This document shows positions 1-8,081 of a stretch of DNA of 39,364 nt, piece by piece. The notes beneath the pieces are model-generated. The model was given only the letters and a program-made list of their open reading frames with translations. It ran no database searches and was not told the DNA's origin. The DNA comes from Mesorhizobium sp. WSM3626 (GTDB taxonomy: Bacteria; Pseudomonadota; Alphaproteobacteria; Rhizobiales; Rhizobiaceae). Location: contig NZ_AZUY01000055.1 of the NCBI RefSeq assembly GCF_000513935.1, forward strand, positions 221 through 39,584, written 5' to 3'. The position numbers and the translations under genes were made by a program. How positions within the stretch are numbered: position 1 is the stretch's first letter; the number at the start of each line of letters is the position of its first letter.

Positions 1-1229
1 GACAGCGTCGCCGTGAACACGTAGTTGGCGGCCGCCCCCTCGGCGACCGTCGAGGCGCTCAGGTTGACCGTCGCATTGTCAGTAATACCGTTGATAGTGA
101 TTGTTACTACCTGTGCTGTCCCGTCTGCGGTTAGAACCGTGAATGTGTCGGTCAAATGATCGCCTGCATTGAGCTCCTGGACTGCAATATTGGTGTTGTC
201 GAGCGTGTAGGTCCAATTGCCAGCAGCGGTCATCGCAAAGGTGCCGTAGCCGTGGTCCGTTGCCCCGCCTGCAGCAACCGCCTGGAACGTATTCGCTGGA
301 TTGTCGACGTCGGTATCCGTGAGCGTACCGCTCACGGTCGGGACACCGTTGATAGCACCGCCGGCTTCCACAACCGTGCCACCAATGGCGCCCGAAACCA
401 CGGCGGCGTCATTCTTGCCGGTGATGTCAATCGTCACCACCTGGGCCGTGCCATCTTGCGTGTGCACGGTAAAAGTCTCGGTGAGGTGCTGGCCGGCGTT
501 GAGCCCCTGCACCGTCGCATTGCTATTGTTGAGCGTAAAGGTCCAGACACCACCGGTGGTCATTTGGTAGGTGCCGTAGCTATGATCGCTGACGGCTCCG
601 GCAGCGACCGCCTGGAACGTATTGGGCGTGTTGTCGACGTCGGTGTCCGTCAGCGTGCCGCTCGCCGTCGGCGTCCCGGCAATGGCGTTGCCCACGCCGC
701 CGGCCTCGATCACTGAACCCGTAACCACCCCGGAAATCACCGCGGCGTCGTTGGTGCCGGCGAATTGTACCGTCGCGGTCGCCCAGCTGAGCGTGCCATT
801 ACCGAGCCGGATCGAGTAGATGAAGCTGTCGGTTAGGTACTGGCCTGCACTTAAGCCCTGTAACTGCGCCTTGAAAGCCGCTGACAAGGTAGTCGCGTCA
901 TATCCCACGCGTCCATCGGACGTTATCCAGATCTTCGCGCCGTTGTAACTCGTCTCGGAGTTGGCGGCTTCAATCCGTGCCAAGTCTTGTGTCAGCAAAT
1001 CACCGGCGATGTATCCACCCATCGCGCCTGTATTGTTGATGCCATTGTCGATTGACCAGAGGGTCTTGGCGTTCCCGCCGAGATCGTTGGCCATCACACT
1101 CAGGAAGACGGTTTGGAGAATATCCTCGGTGAGCCCTGTCGTGTTGCTGGCGAACGTGTCGTCCTGCGCCTGCGGTGTATTGGAGAACGACGTCGCGGTA
1201 CCGCCGGCACCGGTGACCTGAGTAGCCAT
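1..1229 (-). CDS. VCBS-repeat (RTX-adhesin-like) protein, N-terminal part
   Basis: This is the first 409 codons of a large protein that continues beyond the left edge of the window. The ATG at 1229 has a strong AGGGGG ribosome-binding site about 8 nt upstream. The first 150 or so residues are a unique N-terminal region rich in Asn, Asp, Thr and Gly, without a Sec signal peptide. After that come near-identical units of about 110 residues, each carrying SGTLTDTDVDN, NTFQAVAAG, YGT, W-T-(F/Y)-TL-N and LNAG-HLT-TFTV, the hallmarks of VCBS repeats. Two full units and the start of a third are visible. Proteins of this kind in rhizobia are usually type I secreted, calcium-binding adhesins or biofilm proteins. 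The C-terminal secretion signal would lie outside the window, so that role is inferred from the family. The frame is open throughout. Confidence 0.85.
   Translation of the reverse strand, partial: MATQVTGAGGTATSFSNTPQAQDDTFASNTTGLTEDILQTVFLSVMANDLGGNAKTLWSIDNGINNTGAMGGYIAGDLLTQDLARIEAANSETSYNGAKIWITSDGRVGYDATTLSAAFKAQLQGLSAGQYLTDSFIYSIRLGNGTLSWATATVQFAGTNDAAVISGVVTGSVIEAGGVGNAIAGTPTASGTLTDTDVDNTPNTFQAVAAGAVSDHSYGTYQMTTGGVWTFTLNNSNATVQGLNAGQHLTETFTVHTQDGTAQVVTIDITGKNDAAVVSGAIGGTVVEAGGAINGVPTVSGTLTDTDVDNPANTFQAVAAGGATDHGYGTFAMTAAGNWTYTLDNTNIAVQELNAGDHLTDTFTVLTADGTAQVVTITINGITDNATVNLSASTVAEGAAANYVFTATL
90..758 (-). repeat. Tandem VCBS repeat units of about 330 bp
   Basis: Two consecutive units within the large surface-protein gene are highly similar at DNA level. 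For example, cctggaacgt recurs at 281 and 611 (330 bp apart), each time followed by a near-identical stretch including tgtcgacgtcgg. The units differ by a 3-residue indel between the EAGG and SGTL motifs. Such near-identical in-frame repeats expand and contract easily by recombination. Confidence 0.75.
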
Positions 1230-1623
1230 TTTTCAACCCCCTGTTTTTCTGTGACAGACGCCCCTACGCCTGTTTGTTGCTAGTCTTGTTCGACCACGCT
1301 CTGTCCGAGCATCGATCCCAAAGATAGGCGCACAACTGGGTTGGAAGTGAAGTGCAGTGCATCATCAGCGAGCCTGCCGGACAAGAAGAGCCGGCTGGAG
1401 CTTGCGGATGATGATCGCTTGATGGCGGCTGCGACGACGTTGGTCGCTGCGCTACGTCTCCCTACCCAATTGCATCGTCTAAACGTCGGTTTCCGATCAA
1501 GAGATTTTAGACGATGCTTATATTAGGAGATTATTAACCCTATCAGGCTGGACACGTCAACGTCGCAGTTGCAAAACAGTTAATAGTTAAATATTGAAGC
1601 AAAGCCTCGGCCGCGGAAGTAGC
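1230..1623. other. Non-coding region upstream of the VCBS gene
   Basis: No convincing gene is seen here. The stretch holds the 5' region of the VCBS-repeat gene (minus strand), including its ribosome-binding site next to 1229, a perfect 12-bp inverted repeat at 1472-1517 (listed separately) and an AT-rich tract around 1515-1600 that could carry the promoter. Short open frames here have no recognisable product and no good start site. Confidence 0.5.
1472..1517. promoter_or_regulatory. Perfect 12-bp inverted repeat upstream of VCBS gene
   Basis: GCATCGTCTAAA at 1472-1483 is repeated in exact inverted form as TTTAGACGATGC at 1506-1517, with a 22-nt spacer. No T-run follows on either strand, so it does not look like a terminator. 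It lies about 245 bp upstream of the VCBS gene start, in an AT-rich stretch. It could be a two-site operator or the remnant ends of a small mobile element; the sequence alone does not decide. Confidence 0.5.
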
Positions 1624-1832
1624 CTTCCCTCAACAATCGATCACGCATGGGGCGGCTATGTCGATTGCAGCCTGACGCGGTGCCGGTGGTATCCGGATCG
1701 ATGCGGGAGGGCCTTATCCGGCTTCTTACGCGGCGCCGGGCTGAACGCGGTCCTGTTCGAGGTGAAATGCCCGCCCTGGACACCTTTTTCCGGTTAGCGG
1801 ATGGTGCGGAGCCCGTCCGCATCCTCGGCTGA
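1624..1832 (+). pseudogene. Decayed 3' fragment of a DAO-type FAD oxidoreductase gene
   Basis: In one plus frame from about 1627 the sequence reads LPSTIDHAWGGYVDCSLTR, which strongly resembles the conserved aromatic-WGG-x-VD segment near the C-terminus of PuuB/DAO-family oxidases. The intact PuuB-like protein in this window has DYCWGGLVDMTKDR at the same place. Further on the frame reads GLNAVLFEVK, and a second frame (stop at 1832) reads GEMPALDTFFRL, resembling the C-terminal GHG(V/L)N and P-x-D-x-FARL blocks of the same family. The pieces sit in different frames and lack the FAD-binding N-terminus, so this appears to be a frameshifted remnant. Recognition is by eye only. Confidence 0.4.
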
Positions 1833-1833
1833 C

Positions 1834-2736
1834 CTATCCGAGAGTTTGACTGGCCAGAGCATAGGTTACCGGTGTAGCTGCACCGTCGGCCGCAAAATCG
1901 GCGAGGCGTTTGCCCATCGACATGGTCAATACCGTGTCGAAGACCGGCATTCCGCTGTGCGCCAGAAAGGCGGCGAATTCGCCGCTTCCCATATGCGTGT
2001 CCACCCGGAGGAAACTGCCCGAATGATCGGCGATGTGCGGCCGGACCACTGCGATGGCATCGGTATCTCGCTCGGCTAGGACCGGACCGATGACATGGCC
2101 GCGGCCGAAGGGCCGGCAGAGAGCGAAGGCCTTGAGCGCGCCCTCGCCGAAGAGCCCGTAGCCAACAGATTGTTCGAACAGCTTTTCGACTAGTGCCGCT
2201 CTATGCACTCCGAAACCGACCGCATCGAGCGCGATGATCGCCGGCAAGTGCTCGGCCACCAGCCGACGCACCTCGCCACACTCCCTGTCTATTCCAGCCG
2301 CCGTGGCGGCGCGGGCGATCCCATGGCAGTGATAGACGGTCTTCTCCGGCTTGAAGTCGAGCGAAAGGTAGAGCCGCTTTGCCGCCCGGGTCGCATTGAG
2401 GCGCAAGTCGCGCCCGACCACGTTGTCGAAGACCCGCTTCATCAGCCACTGGCCGGCTCCCAGCGTCTGCAGCCGCGGCGAGGTGATGACCATCCCTACG
2501 GTCGCGAAATCGTCGCCATGCGGGAACCACATGGCCGAGCCGAGCACCCGGCCGATCTCGTCGAGCGCAACGAACCCCCGTCCCGATTCGCGCAGGAATT
2601 GCCAGTCCTCGGCGCGATGCGGCCATCCCACGGATAGAGAGTGCGCGTGCAACCGGTCGAGTTCGACGCCTTCGATGTCGCCGATCCGCATCGAGAAGGC
2701 ATCGATTTTCAAGCTTCCGGACGGCTTCAATTCCAT
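1834..2736 (-). CDS. GNAT family N-acetyltransferase (paralogue 1)
   Basis: A 300-residue acetyltransferase that would use acetyl-CoA to acetylate an amine; the substrate is unknown. It aligns over its length with the GNAT protein encoded at 11845-12684: both share (V/N)-x-WPHR-x-(E/Q)-DW near residue 38, a central GNAT fold, a second domain with RPFG-G-VIGPV, and the C-terminal YALA-Q-LG. The acetyl-CoA loop here reads LQTLGAGQWLM, with a less canonical R-x-x-G-x-G than the second copy. The ATG at 2736 was chosen because the paralogue starts at the equivalent point; the open frame continues upstream but into sequence that must hold the divergent promoter. An AGAGG lies very close to the ATG, so an ATG 15 codons in is also possible. 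It is transcribed away from the deacetylase operon. Confidence 0.8.
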   Translation of the reverse strand: MELKPSGSLKIDAFSMRIGDIEGVELDRLHAHSLSVGWPHRAEDWQFLRESGRGFVALDEIGRVLGSAMWFPHGDDFATVGMVITSPRLQTLGAGQWLMKRVFDNVVGRDLRLNATRAAKRLYLSLDFKPEKTVYHCHGIARAATAAGIDRECGEVRRLVAEHLPAIIALDAVGFGVHRAALVEKLFEQSVGYGLFGEGALKAFALCRPFGRGHVIGPVLAERDTDAIAVVRPHIADHSGSFLRVDTHMGSGEFAAFLAHSGMPVFDTVLTMSMGKRLADFAADGAATPVTYALASQTLG

Positions 2737-2968
2737 GCCTCTGAAAGACCGCGTAACGAGTGACACACAGGCCACCCATGCTCCTGCCAACGCTAAAACA
2801 AACCATCGATACGATTTGCTAGAAAGCCGCGCACCAACGCAAGATTCAACTGAAACACTTCCGCTTTCGGCACGCAATCGCGAAAGAAGGCGCACATCCT
2901 CCTTCGAATTGTTGCAGCTTATGGTCGACGGCACCAATCCGGCGCACCCAAATGTTTTGAGGGCAGGA
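2737..2968. promoter_or_regulatory. Divergent intergenic region, GNAT / deacetylase operon
   Basis: This 232-bp stretch between oppositely transcribed genes must hold promoters for both the GNAT gene (minus) and the operon beginning at 2969 (plus). It is less GC-rich than the flanking genes. Open frames cross it in both directions, but neither has family-like residues there. I cannot define -35/-10 boxes with confidence. Confidence 0.4.
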
Positions 2969-4093
2969 ATGGACGTCTTCGGTATCCTTGACCGTCTCGT
3001 CGGCTTTCCATCGGTCGCCGGCAAGCCAAACGATGACATCGCAGGCTGGATCGAGGCCTATCTCGCGGAAAAAGGAGCGAAGGTTACCCTGCTCCCAGGA
3101 CCGGAAGGCGACCGCACCAATCTTTTCGCAACGATCGGCCCCGCCGACGTCCCGGGCTACATTTTGTCTGGCCACATGGACGTCGTTCCCGCTGGCGAGC
3201 CGCAATGGACCTCTGCTCCTTTTACGCTGCGCCGGGACGGCGAACGCCTTTACGGACGCGGCACCACGGACATGAAGGGGTTTCTTGCCGCGGCGCTCGC
3301 GGCTGTACCTCATATAGCGGGCCAGCGCCTGACTAGACCGATCCACCTCGCCTTCTCCTACGACGAGGAGGTAGGATGCCGCGGTGTGCCGCATCTCATC
3401 GCCCGGCTTTCCCACCTTTGCGCAAAGCCGCTCGGCGTCATCGTCGGCGAGCCGAGCGGCATGCGCGCCGTGCTCGGCCACAAGGGCAAGGCGGCCGCCC
3501 GCTTCACCGTCAAGGGACGTGTAGGCCATTCCTCACGGCCGGACCTCGGGCTCAACGCCATCCATGCGATGTCCGAAGTGCTGGGCGCCGCCGTGAGTGA
3601 AGCCGAGCGGCTGACACACGGTCCGTTCAACCCTGCCTTCCAGCCGTCCTATTCCTCGCTGCAGGCTGGCGTGATCGCGGGCGGACAGTCGGTCAACATC
3701 ATCCCCGACAGTTGCACGCTGGACCTGGAGGCGCGCGCCATCCCCGGCGTTGATCCCATTAGCCTGCTTACGCGGGTCAAGGCGCGGGCCGAGGCCCTTG
3801 CCGCCCGAGGGTATCTTGTCGAGTGGACACCGATGAGCGTCTATCCAGCGCTGTCGCTGCCGCAGGGCGCAGCCCTTGCGACGCTGCTGAGCAGACTGAC
3901 CGGCGAAGCGCCGCTTGCCGCGGTCAGCTACGGCACGGAGGCCGGGCTCTACCAGGCAGCCGGGTTGGATGCCATCATCTGCGGCCCTGGTGATATCGGC
4001 CGCGCCCACAAGCCGGACGAATATATTCTCGCCAGCGAACTCACCGCCTGCCGGCGCATGATCGAAGCGCTGGGCACGCGCTGCACGTCTTGA
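2969..4093 (+). CDS. argE: M20 family acetylornithine deacetylase-like amidohydrolase
   Basis: A 374-residue zinc peptidase-family M20 deacetylase of the ArgE type, which hydrolyses an N-acetyl-amino acid to acetate and the free amino acid. Visible ligands and catalytic residues include H69 and D71 in SGHMDVV, D101 in GRGTTDMKG, the E133-E134 pair in YDEEVG, and H347 in GRAHKPDEY. Length matches family members. The ATG at 2969 was chosen for its GAGGG ribosome-binding site at 2959-2963 and because homology begins at once; the open frame extends far upstream without family features. It heads a plus-strand gene set including a dehydrogenase and aldehyde dehydrogenases. With no other arginine genes nearby it more likely removes an acetyl group from a catabolic intermediate than from N-acetylornithine; that is inference. 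Confidence 0.88.
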   Translation: MDVFGILDRLVGFPSVAGKPNDDIAGWIEAYLAEKGAKVTLLPGPEGDRTNLFATIGPADVPGYILSGHMDVVPAGEPQWTSAPFTLRRDGERLYGRGTTDMKGFLAAALAAVPHIAGQRLTRPIHLAFSYDEEVGCRGVPHLIARLSHLCAKPLGVIVGEPSGMRAVLGHKGKAAARFTVKGRVGHSSRPDLGLNAIHAMSEVLGAAVSEAERLTHGPFNPAFQPSYSSLQAGVIAGGQSVNIIPDSCTLDLEARAIPGVDPISLLTRVKARAEALAARGYLVEWTPMSVYPALSLPQGAALATLLSRLTGEAPLAAVSYGTEAGLYQAAGLDAIICGPGDIGRAHKPDEYILASELTACRRMIEALGTRCTS

Positions 4094-4105
4094 AAGAGCA
4101 CCGGA

Positions 4106-5029
4106 ATGACATTCCTGTTCAATTCCGATGCGCGGCGTGGGGCGGTCTTCGCCGATGCCTTCGCCAAAGAACTCCCGGACGTCCCCTTCACTATGGATGC
4201 CGCAACGGTCGATCCCGACGCCGTGCGCTATTTCATTACCTGGACCGCGCCAGAAGACCTCGCACGCTACAGGAACCTGGAGATCCTGTTTTCCATTGGC
4301 GCCGGCGTGGACCAGTTCCGCCTCGATACAGTGCCTGAACAGGTGAAGATCGTGCGTACGATCGAGGAAGGCATTGTGCGCATGATGCAGGAGTATGTGA
4401 CGCTGGCCGTCCTCGCCCTGCATCGCAACCTCCCCGGATATCTGGCGCAGCAGCGCGCCGGCGACTGGCGCGACATCCCACAGCTGCAGGCCGGGTCGCG
4501 TCGGATCGGCGTGCTCGGCCTCGGGCAGCTCGGCCAGGCCGTCCTCGACCGACTGAAACCGTTCGGGTTTCCGCTCGCCGGCTGGAGCCGCTCGCCGCGG
4601 CGGATCGAGGGCGTGACCTGTCATCATGGCGAGCCCGGGCTGAACGAGATGCTCGCGGCCAGCGACATTTTGATCTGCCTGCTGCCACTGACCGAGGAGA
4701 CCCGCGGCTTCCTCGATGCCAACCTGTTCGCGAAACTGCCCCAAGGCGCGGCGCTCATTCACACGGGTCGGGGGCCGCAGCTCGACCACGAAGCGCTCGT
4801 CGCCGCGCTCGACAGCAACCACCTCTCCGCAGCGATGATTGATGTGACCGATCCCGAACCGCTGCCCACGGGCCATCCGTTCTGGTCGCATCCGAAGATC
4901 ATCCTCACCCCGCATGTCGCCAGCGTCACCCAGCCCGCGACCGCCGCACGGGCCGTCATCGACAATATCTGTCGCCACCGCTCCGGTCTCCAGCCGATCG
5001 GGCTTGTCGACCGGTCGCGCGGTTATTGA
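4106..5029 (+). CDS. D-2-hydroxyacid dehydrogenase (glyoxylate/hydroxypyruvate reductase A-like)
   Basis: A 307-residue NAD(P)-dependent D-isomer 2-hydroxyacid dehydrogenase, closest by eye to the GhrA branch, which reduces glyoxylate or hydroxypyruvate. The Rossmann motif is G138-L-G140-Q-L-G143. The catalytic triad is readable as R222 (HTGRGPQ), E251 (DPEPLP) and H270 (LTPHVAS). It starts 12 bp after the deacetylase stop, so it is probably co-transcribed with it. The start has only a weak upstream purine stretch, but residues from the first methionine onward fit the family. In this cluster it may reduce a 2-oxo acid formed by transamination or oxidation, or remove glyoxylate. The exact substrate is unknown. 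Confidence 0.88.
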   Translation: MTFLFNSDARRGAVFADAFAKELPDVPFTMDAATVDPDAVRYFITWTAPEDLARYRNLEILFSIGAGVDQFRLDTVPEQVKIVRTIEEGIVRMMQEYVTLAVLALHRNLPGYLAQQRAGDWRDIPQLQAGSRRIGVLGLGQLGQAVLDRLKPFGFPLAGWSRSPRRIEGVTCHHGEPGLNEMLAASDILICLLPLTEETRGFLDANLFAKLPQGAALIHTGRGPQLDHEALVAALDSNHLSAAMIDVTDPEPLPTGHPFWSHPKIILTPHVASVTQPATAARAVIDNICRHRSGLQPIGLVDRSRGY

Positions 5030-5052
5030 AGTCCAACCAGAAAGGCCATCCT

Positions 5053-5400
5053 TTGTCCCTGCTCAAGACCGTCGATACCGACCCAAGCTTTTCGCCGCGC
5101 GAATCCAAGGCATTGCGTGAGCGGCTGATTGCCGGCGACCCTGCCTTCAAGACCTGGGCGCAGGACGTCACCAGAGACATCCATACAGGCGTCTGGGAAG
5201 CGACCCCAGGCGAGACGCGCTCAATCAAGGGCGAGACATTCGAGTTCTGCCACATCCTCTCCGGCGTGATCGAAATCACGCCCGATGCCGGCGTGACGAT
5301 GACCTACCGCGCCGGCGACAGCTTCGTGATGAAGCCTGGCTTCACCGGTATTTGGAAAACGATCGAAACGGTGCGCAAGATCTACGTGACCGTGGGATGA
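5053..5400 (+). CDS. Cupin domain protein (Cupin_3 / DUF861 type)
   Basis: A single-domain cupin of about 115 residues. The core reads GETFEFCHILSG followed by the second strand motif YRAGDSFVMKPGFTGIW, typical of the Cupin_3 family (EutQ/ureidoglycine aminohydrolase-like small beta-barrels). Two TTG starts compete: 5026, which overlaps the preceding stop codon, and 5053, which has GAAAGG at 5040-5045 seven nt upstream. I chose 5053 for the better ribosome-binding site; the earlier start would add nine residues. Such small cupins often sit in amino-acid or amine catabolic operons, where their reaction is mostly unknown. No metal-ligand set can be assigned confidently by eye. Confidence 0.8.
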   Translation: MSLLKTVDTDPSFSPRESKALRERLIAGDPAFKTWAQDVTRDIHTGVWEATPGETRSIKGETFEFCHILSGVIEITPDAGVTMTYRAGDSFVMKPGFTGIWKTIETVRKIYVTVG

Positions 5401-5547
5401 CAGGATCCGAGCGAGGTGCTGGCCCGCGGAAGATTTTGCCGTCCCCCTCACTCAGCACACAACATTCGTCGGTGGCGGAACGCCGAACAGCGCATGCTGC
5501 GTGCCGGCACGCGCTAGGCTCCTGCCGATGCCGTAGAGTGGTTGTCG

Positions 5548-7011
5548 ATGAGCCTGAGCTTCGATCCCGATACAATCCCCCTTCCCGTCGGCCATTTAAT
5601 CGGCGGGGAGTTGATTCCGGCTGAGGGCGGAATCGGGATGCGCCGCCCGTCGGACGGCAAATCATATGTTGCCTGTCCCGTGGCCGGCATAGACATGGTC
5701 GATCGTGCGGTGGAGAGCGCCAAGGCTGCGCTGAAGGCCAGCAACTGGGGCGGCGTCCGGCCACGCGAGCGCACCAAGGCACTCCAGGCCTGGGCCGATC
5801 TGATCGAAGCGGAAGCGGCAACGCTGGCCAGGATCGAGGCGCTGTCCTCGACGCGGCCCGTCGGCCAGCTTGTAGCGGGCGACATCGCCATTACCGCCGA
5901 GCAGATCCGTTTCTTTGCCGAATTCGCCGACAAGGAAGGCGGCGATTTGGCGCCGACCGACGACGGCAGTCTCGGCATGATCATGAGCGAGCCCTATGGC
6001 GTGGTCGGCGCGATCACGCCCTGGAATTTTCCGATCTCGATGGCTGGATGGAAGCTCGGTCCGGCATTGGCCGCGGGCAACGCGGTCCTGCTGAAGCCGT
6101 CGGAAATGACGTCCTTTTCGGCAGTCTATATGGCGCAACTCGCCGTTAGAGCTGGCCTGCCCGCAGGGCTCATAAACGTCGTGCTGGGAGACGGTCCGAC
6201 GACCGGCACGGCGCTGACCGGCCATCCCGAGATCGCCAAGGTCTCCTTCACCGGCTCGACTTGCGCCGGATCGGCCATCATGGAGAATGTCGCCCGCACC
6301 GGCGTCAAGCCGATGACGCTGGAACTCGGTGGCAAGAGCCCGCAGATCGTCTTTGCCGATGCCGATCTGGACAAGGCGGCGACGGCCATCGCCGGCAGCG
6401 TCACCTTCAACGCGGGCCAGGCCTGCGTGGCCGGCACGCGCCTTATCGTCGAGAAAAGCGTCGCCGAAAGACTGACGGCCGCTATCCTGGGAAAGATGAA
6501 GGCGGTGCGGCCCGGCCCGACCTGGGACGCGACGACACAGTACTCCCCCATCATCTCCGAAGGGCAGCGGGCGCGTATCGATGGCATCGTGCGGGCCGCG
6601 GTTGAGGCAGGCGGCGAATGCCTCACTGGCGGCCATGCCATGGATCACGCCGGCTATTTCTACGAGCCGACGCTGATTACAGGTGTCGACCAGTCCAATC
6701 CTGCAATTGTCGAGGAAATCTTCGGCCCGGTCCTGACGGTGCAGACCTTCGAGACCGAGGAGGAGGCGCTGGCGCTGTCCAGCCATTCGACCTACGGGCT
6801 GGCTTCCGGCCTGTTCACCTCCGACCTGTCCCGCACCATCCGCTTCGCGCGCAAGCTTGAGGCGGGCACCGTCTGGGTCAACCGTTACAGCCGCTCGCGC
6901 GACCATATCCTGCCGACCGGCGGCTACAAGCGTTCCGGCATCGGCAAGGACCTCGGCCGCGAGGCCTATCTTGCCAATCGCAGGACCAAGAGCGTCCTGA
7001 TCAGCCTCTAG
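5548..7011 (+). CDS. NAD(P)-dependent aldehyde dehydrogenase
   Basis: A 487-residue aldehyde dehydrogenase that oxidises an aldehyde to the acid with NAD(P)+. Key residues are in place: N160 in ITPWNFP, K183 in LLKPSE, general base E259 in LELGGKSP and nucleophile C293 in NAGQACVAG. Length is typical of the class. The ATG at 5548 has GAGTGG at 5535-5540; a TTG two codons earlier is less likely. A 147-bp gap separates it from the cupin gene, so it may have its own promoter or be reached by readthrough. The dimethyl/amino-aldehyde branch (BetB, PuuC, DhaS-like) is the nearest by eye. In context it would oxidise the aldehyde made by the PuuB-like amine oxidase encoded at 9567-10841. Substrate is inferred only. 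Confidence 0.9.
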   Translation: MSLSFDPDTIPLPVGHLIGGELIPAEGGIGMRRPSDGKSYVACPVAGIDMVDRAVESAKAALKASNWGGVRPRERTKALQAWADLIEAEAATLARIEALSSTRPVGQLVAGDIAITAEQIRFFAEFADKEGGDLAPTDDGSLGMIMSEPYGVVGAITPWNFPISMAGWKLGPALAAGNAVLLKPSEMTSFSAVYMAQLAVRAGLPAGLINVVLGDGPTTGTALTGHPEIAKVSFTGSTCAGSAIMENVARTGVKPMTLELGGKSPQIVFADADLDKAATAIAGSVTFNAGQACVAGTRLIVEKSVAERLTAAILGKMKAVRPGPTWDATTQYSPIISEGQRARIDGIVRAAVEAGGECLTGGHAMDHAGYFYEPTLITGVDQSNPAIVEEIFGPVLTVQTFETEEEALALSSHSTYGLASGLFTSDLSRTIRFARKLEAGTVWVNRYSRSRDHILPTGGYKRSGIGKDLGREAYLANRRTKSVLISL

Positions 7012-7021
7012 AGAGATGCCG

Positions 7022-8065
7022 ATGAAGTCCTATTCGATCGCCCTGATCCCCGGTGACGGCATCGGCCGCGACGTGACCGGGGCCGCCTGGTCCGTGCTTC
7101 AGACGGCGGCCAAATATGCCGGCTTTACCTTGGCCGGAACCGATTTTCCCTGGTCCTGCAAGTTCTACAAGGACACCGGCCGCATGATGCCCGAAGACGG
7201 CATCGAGACCCTGCGTGGCTTCGACGCCATCCTTCTCGGCGCGGTCGGCTGGCCGGCGGAGGTGCCAGATTCCGTCTCGCTCCACGGCCTGTTGCTGCCG
7301 ATTCGCAAGGCATTCGTGCAATACGCCAACATCCGGCCGCACCGCCTGCTGCCGGGTGTGACGGGGCCGCTGCGGGCCGAGAGTTTCGACATATTGTGCA
7401 TTCGCGAGAACACGGAAGGCGAGTATTCGGGCGCCGGCGGGCGTGTGCATCAAGGCACTCTGGACGAGGTCGCCGTGGAGACCTCGATCTTCACCCGCGC
7501 CGGCGTCGAGCGCATTCTGCGCTTCGGTTTCGAGCAGGCGCGGACACGGCGCGGCAAGCTGGCCTCCGTGACCAAGTCCAATGCGCAGAAATACTCGATG
7601 GTGTTCTGGGACGAGATCACGCGAAAGCTGGCTGCGGAGTACTCTGACATCGCTGTGACCAGCTATCATGTCGACGCGCTGGCCGCGCGCATGATCATGG
7701 CGCCGGAGAGCCTCGACGTGGTCGTCGCCTCCAACCTGTTCGGCGACATCCTCACCGACATCGGCGCGGCGATCCAGGGCGGGCTCGGCTACGCCGCCTC
7801 CGCCAACATCAACCCCGACCGCTCGGCGCCGTCCATGTTCGAGCCGGTGCACGGCTCCGCGCCCGACATCGCGCATCTGGGCATCGCCAACCCGATCGCC
7901 ACCATATGGTCCGGCGCGATGATGCTCGAACATCTCGGCGAAACGGCTGCGGCCGGCCGCGTCATGAAGGCGGTCGAAGCGACAACCGCGCGCGGCGTTG
8001 GAACCACCCCCGGGAAGGACAGGACGGAAGCCATCACAGCGGCCGTCATCGCAGCACTCACCTGA
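7022..8065 (+). CDS. Tartrate/D-malate-type (isopropylmalate dehydrogenase family) decarboxylating dehydrogenase
   Basis: A 347-residue beta-decarboxylating dehydrogenase of the isocitrate/isopropylmalate family. It opens with IALIPGDGIGRDV, then has RENTEGEYSG, TKSNAQKYS (catalytic Lys region), VVASNLFGDILTDIGA (metal-binding aspartates) and EPVHGSAPDIA. The YANIRPHRLLPG and the truncated small domain fit the tartrate dehydrogenase/D-malate dehydrogenase branch better than LeuB. There are ATGs at 7016 and 7022; the second is spaced correctly from AGAGAG at 7010-7015 and was chosen. The gene begins only about 10 bp after the aldehyde dehydrogenase stop and is co-transcribed. It would convert a 2-hydroxy diacid to a 2-oxo acid plus CO2, feeding central metabolism. 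Confidence 0.88.
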   Translation: MKSYSIALIPGDGIGRDVTGAAWSVLQTAAKYAGFTLAGTDFPWSCKFYKDTGRMMPEDGIETLRGFDAILLGAVGWPAEVPDSVSLHGLLLPIRKAFVQYANIRPHRLLPGVTGPLRAESFDILCIRENTEGEYSGAGGRVHQGTLDEVAVETSIFTRAGVERILRFGFEQARTRRGKLASVTKSNAQKYSMVFWDEITRKLAAEYSDIAVTSYHVDALAARMIMAPESLDVVVASNLFGDILTDIGAAIQGGLGYAASANINPDRSAPSMFEPVHGSAPDIAHLGIANPIATIWSGAMMLEHLGETAAAGRVMKAVEATTARGVGTTPGKDRTEAITAAVIAALT

Positions 8066-8081
8066 TTGCAAGGCATTTTCG

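Noticed and set aside
2969..4093. Role of the M20 enzyme in arginine biosynthesis
   Set aside because: The fold is ArgE-like, but no arginine biosynthetic genes are near and all neighbours are catabolic, so a biosynthetic role was not adopted as the main reading.
3533..4978. Open frame of 481 codons on minus opposite the deacetylase and hydroxyacid dehydrogenase genes
   Set aside because: Covers two well-supported plus-strand genes and has no recognisable fold or start site.
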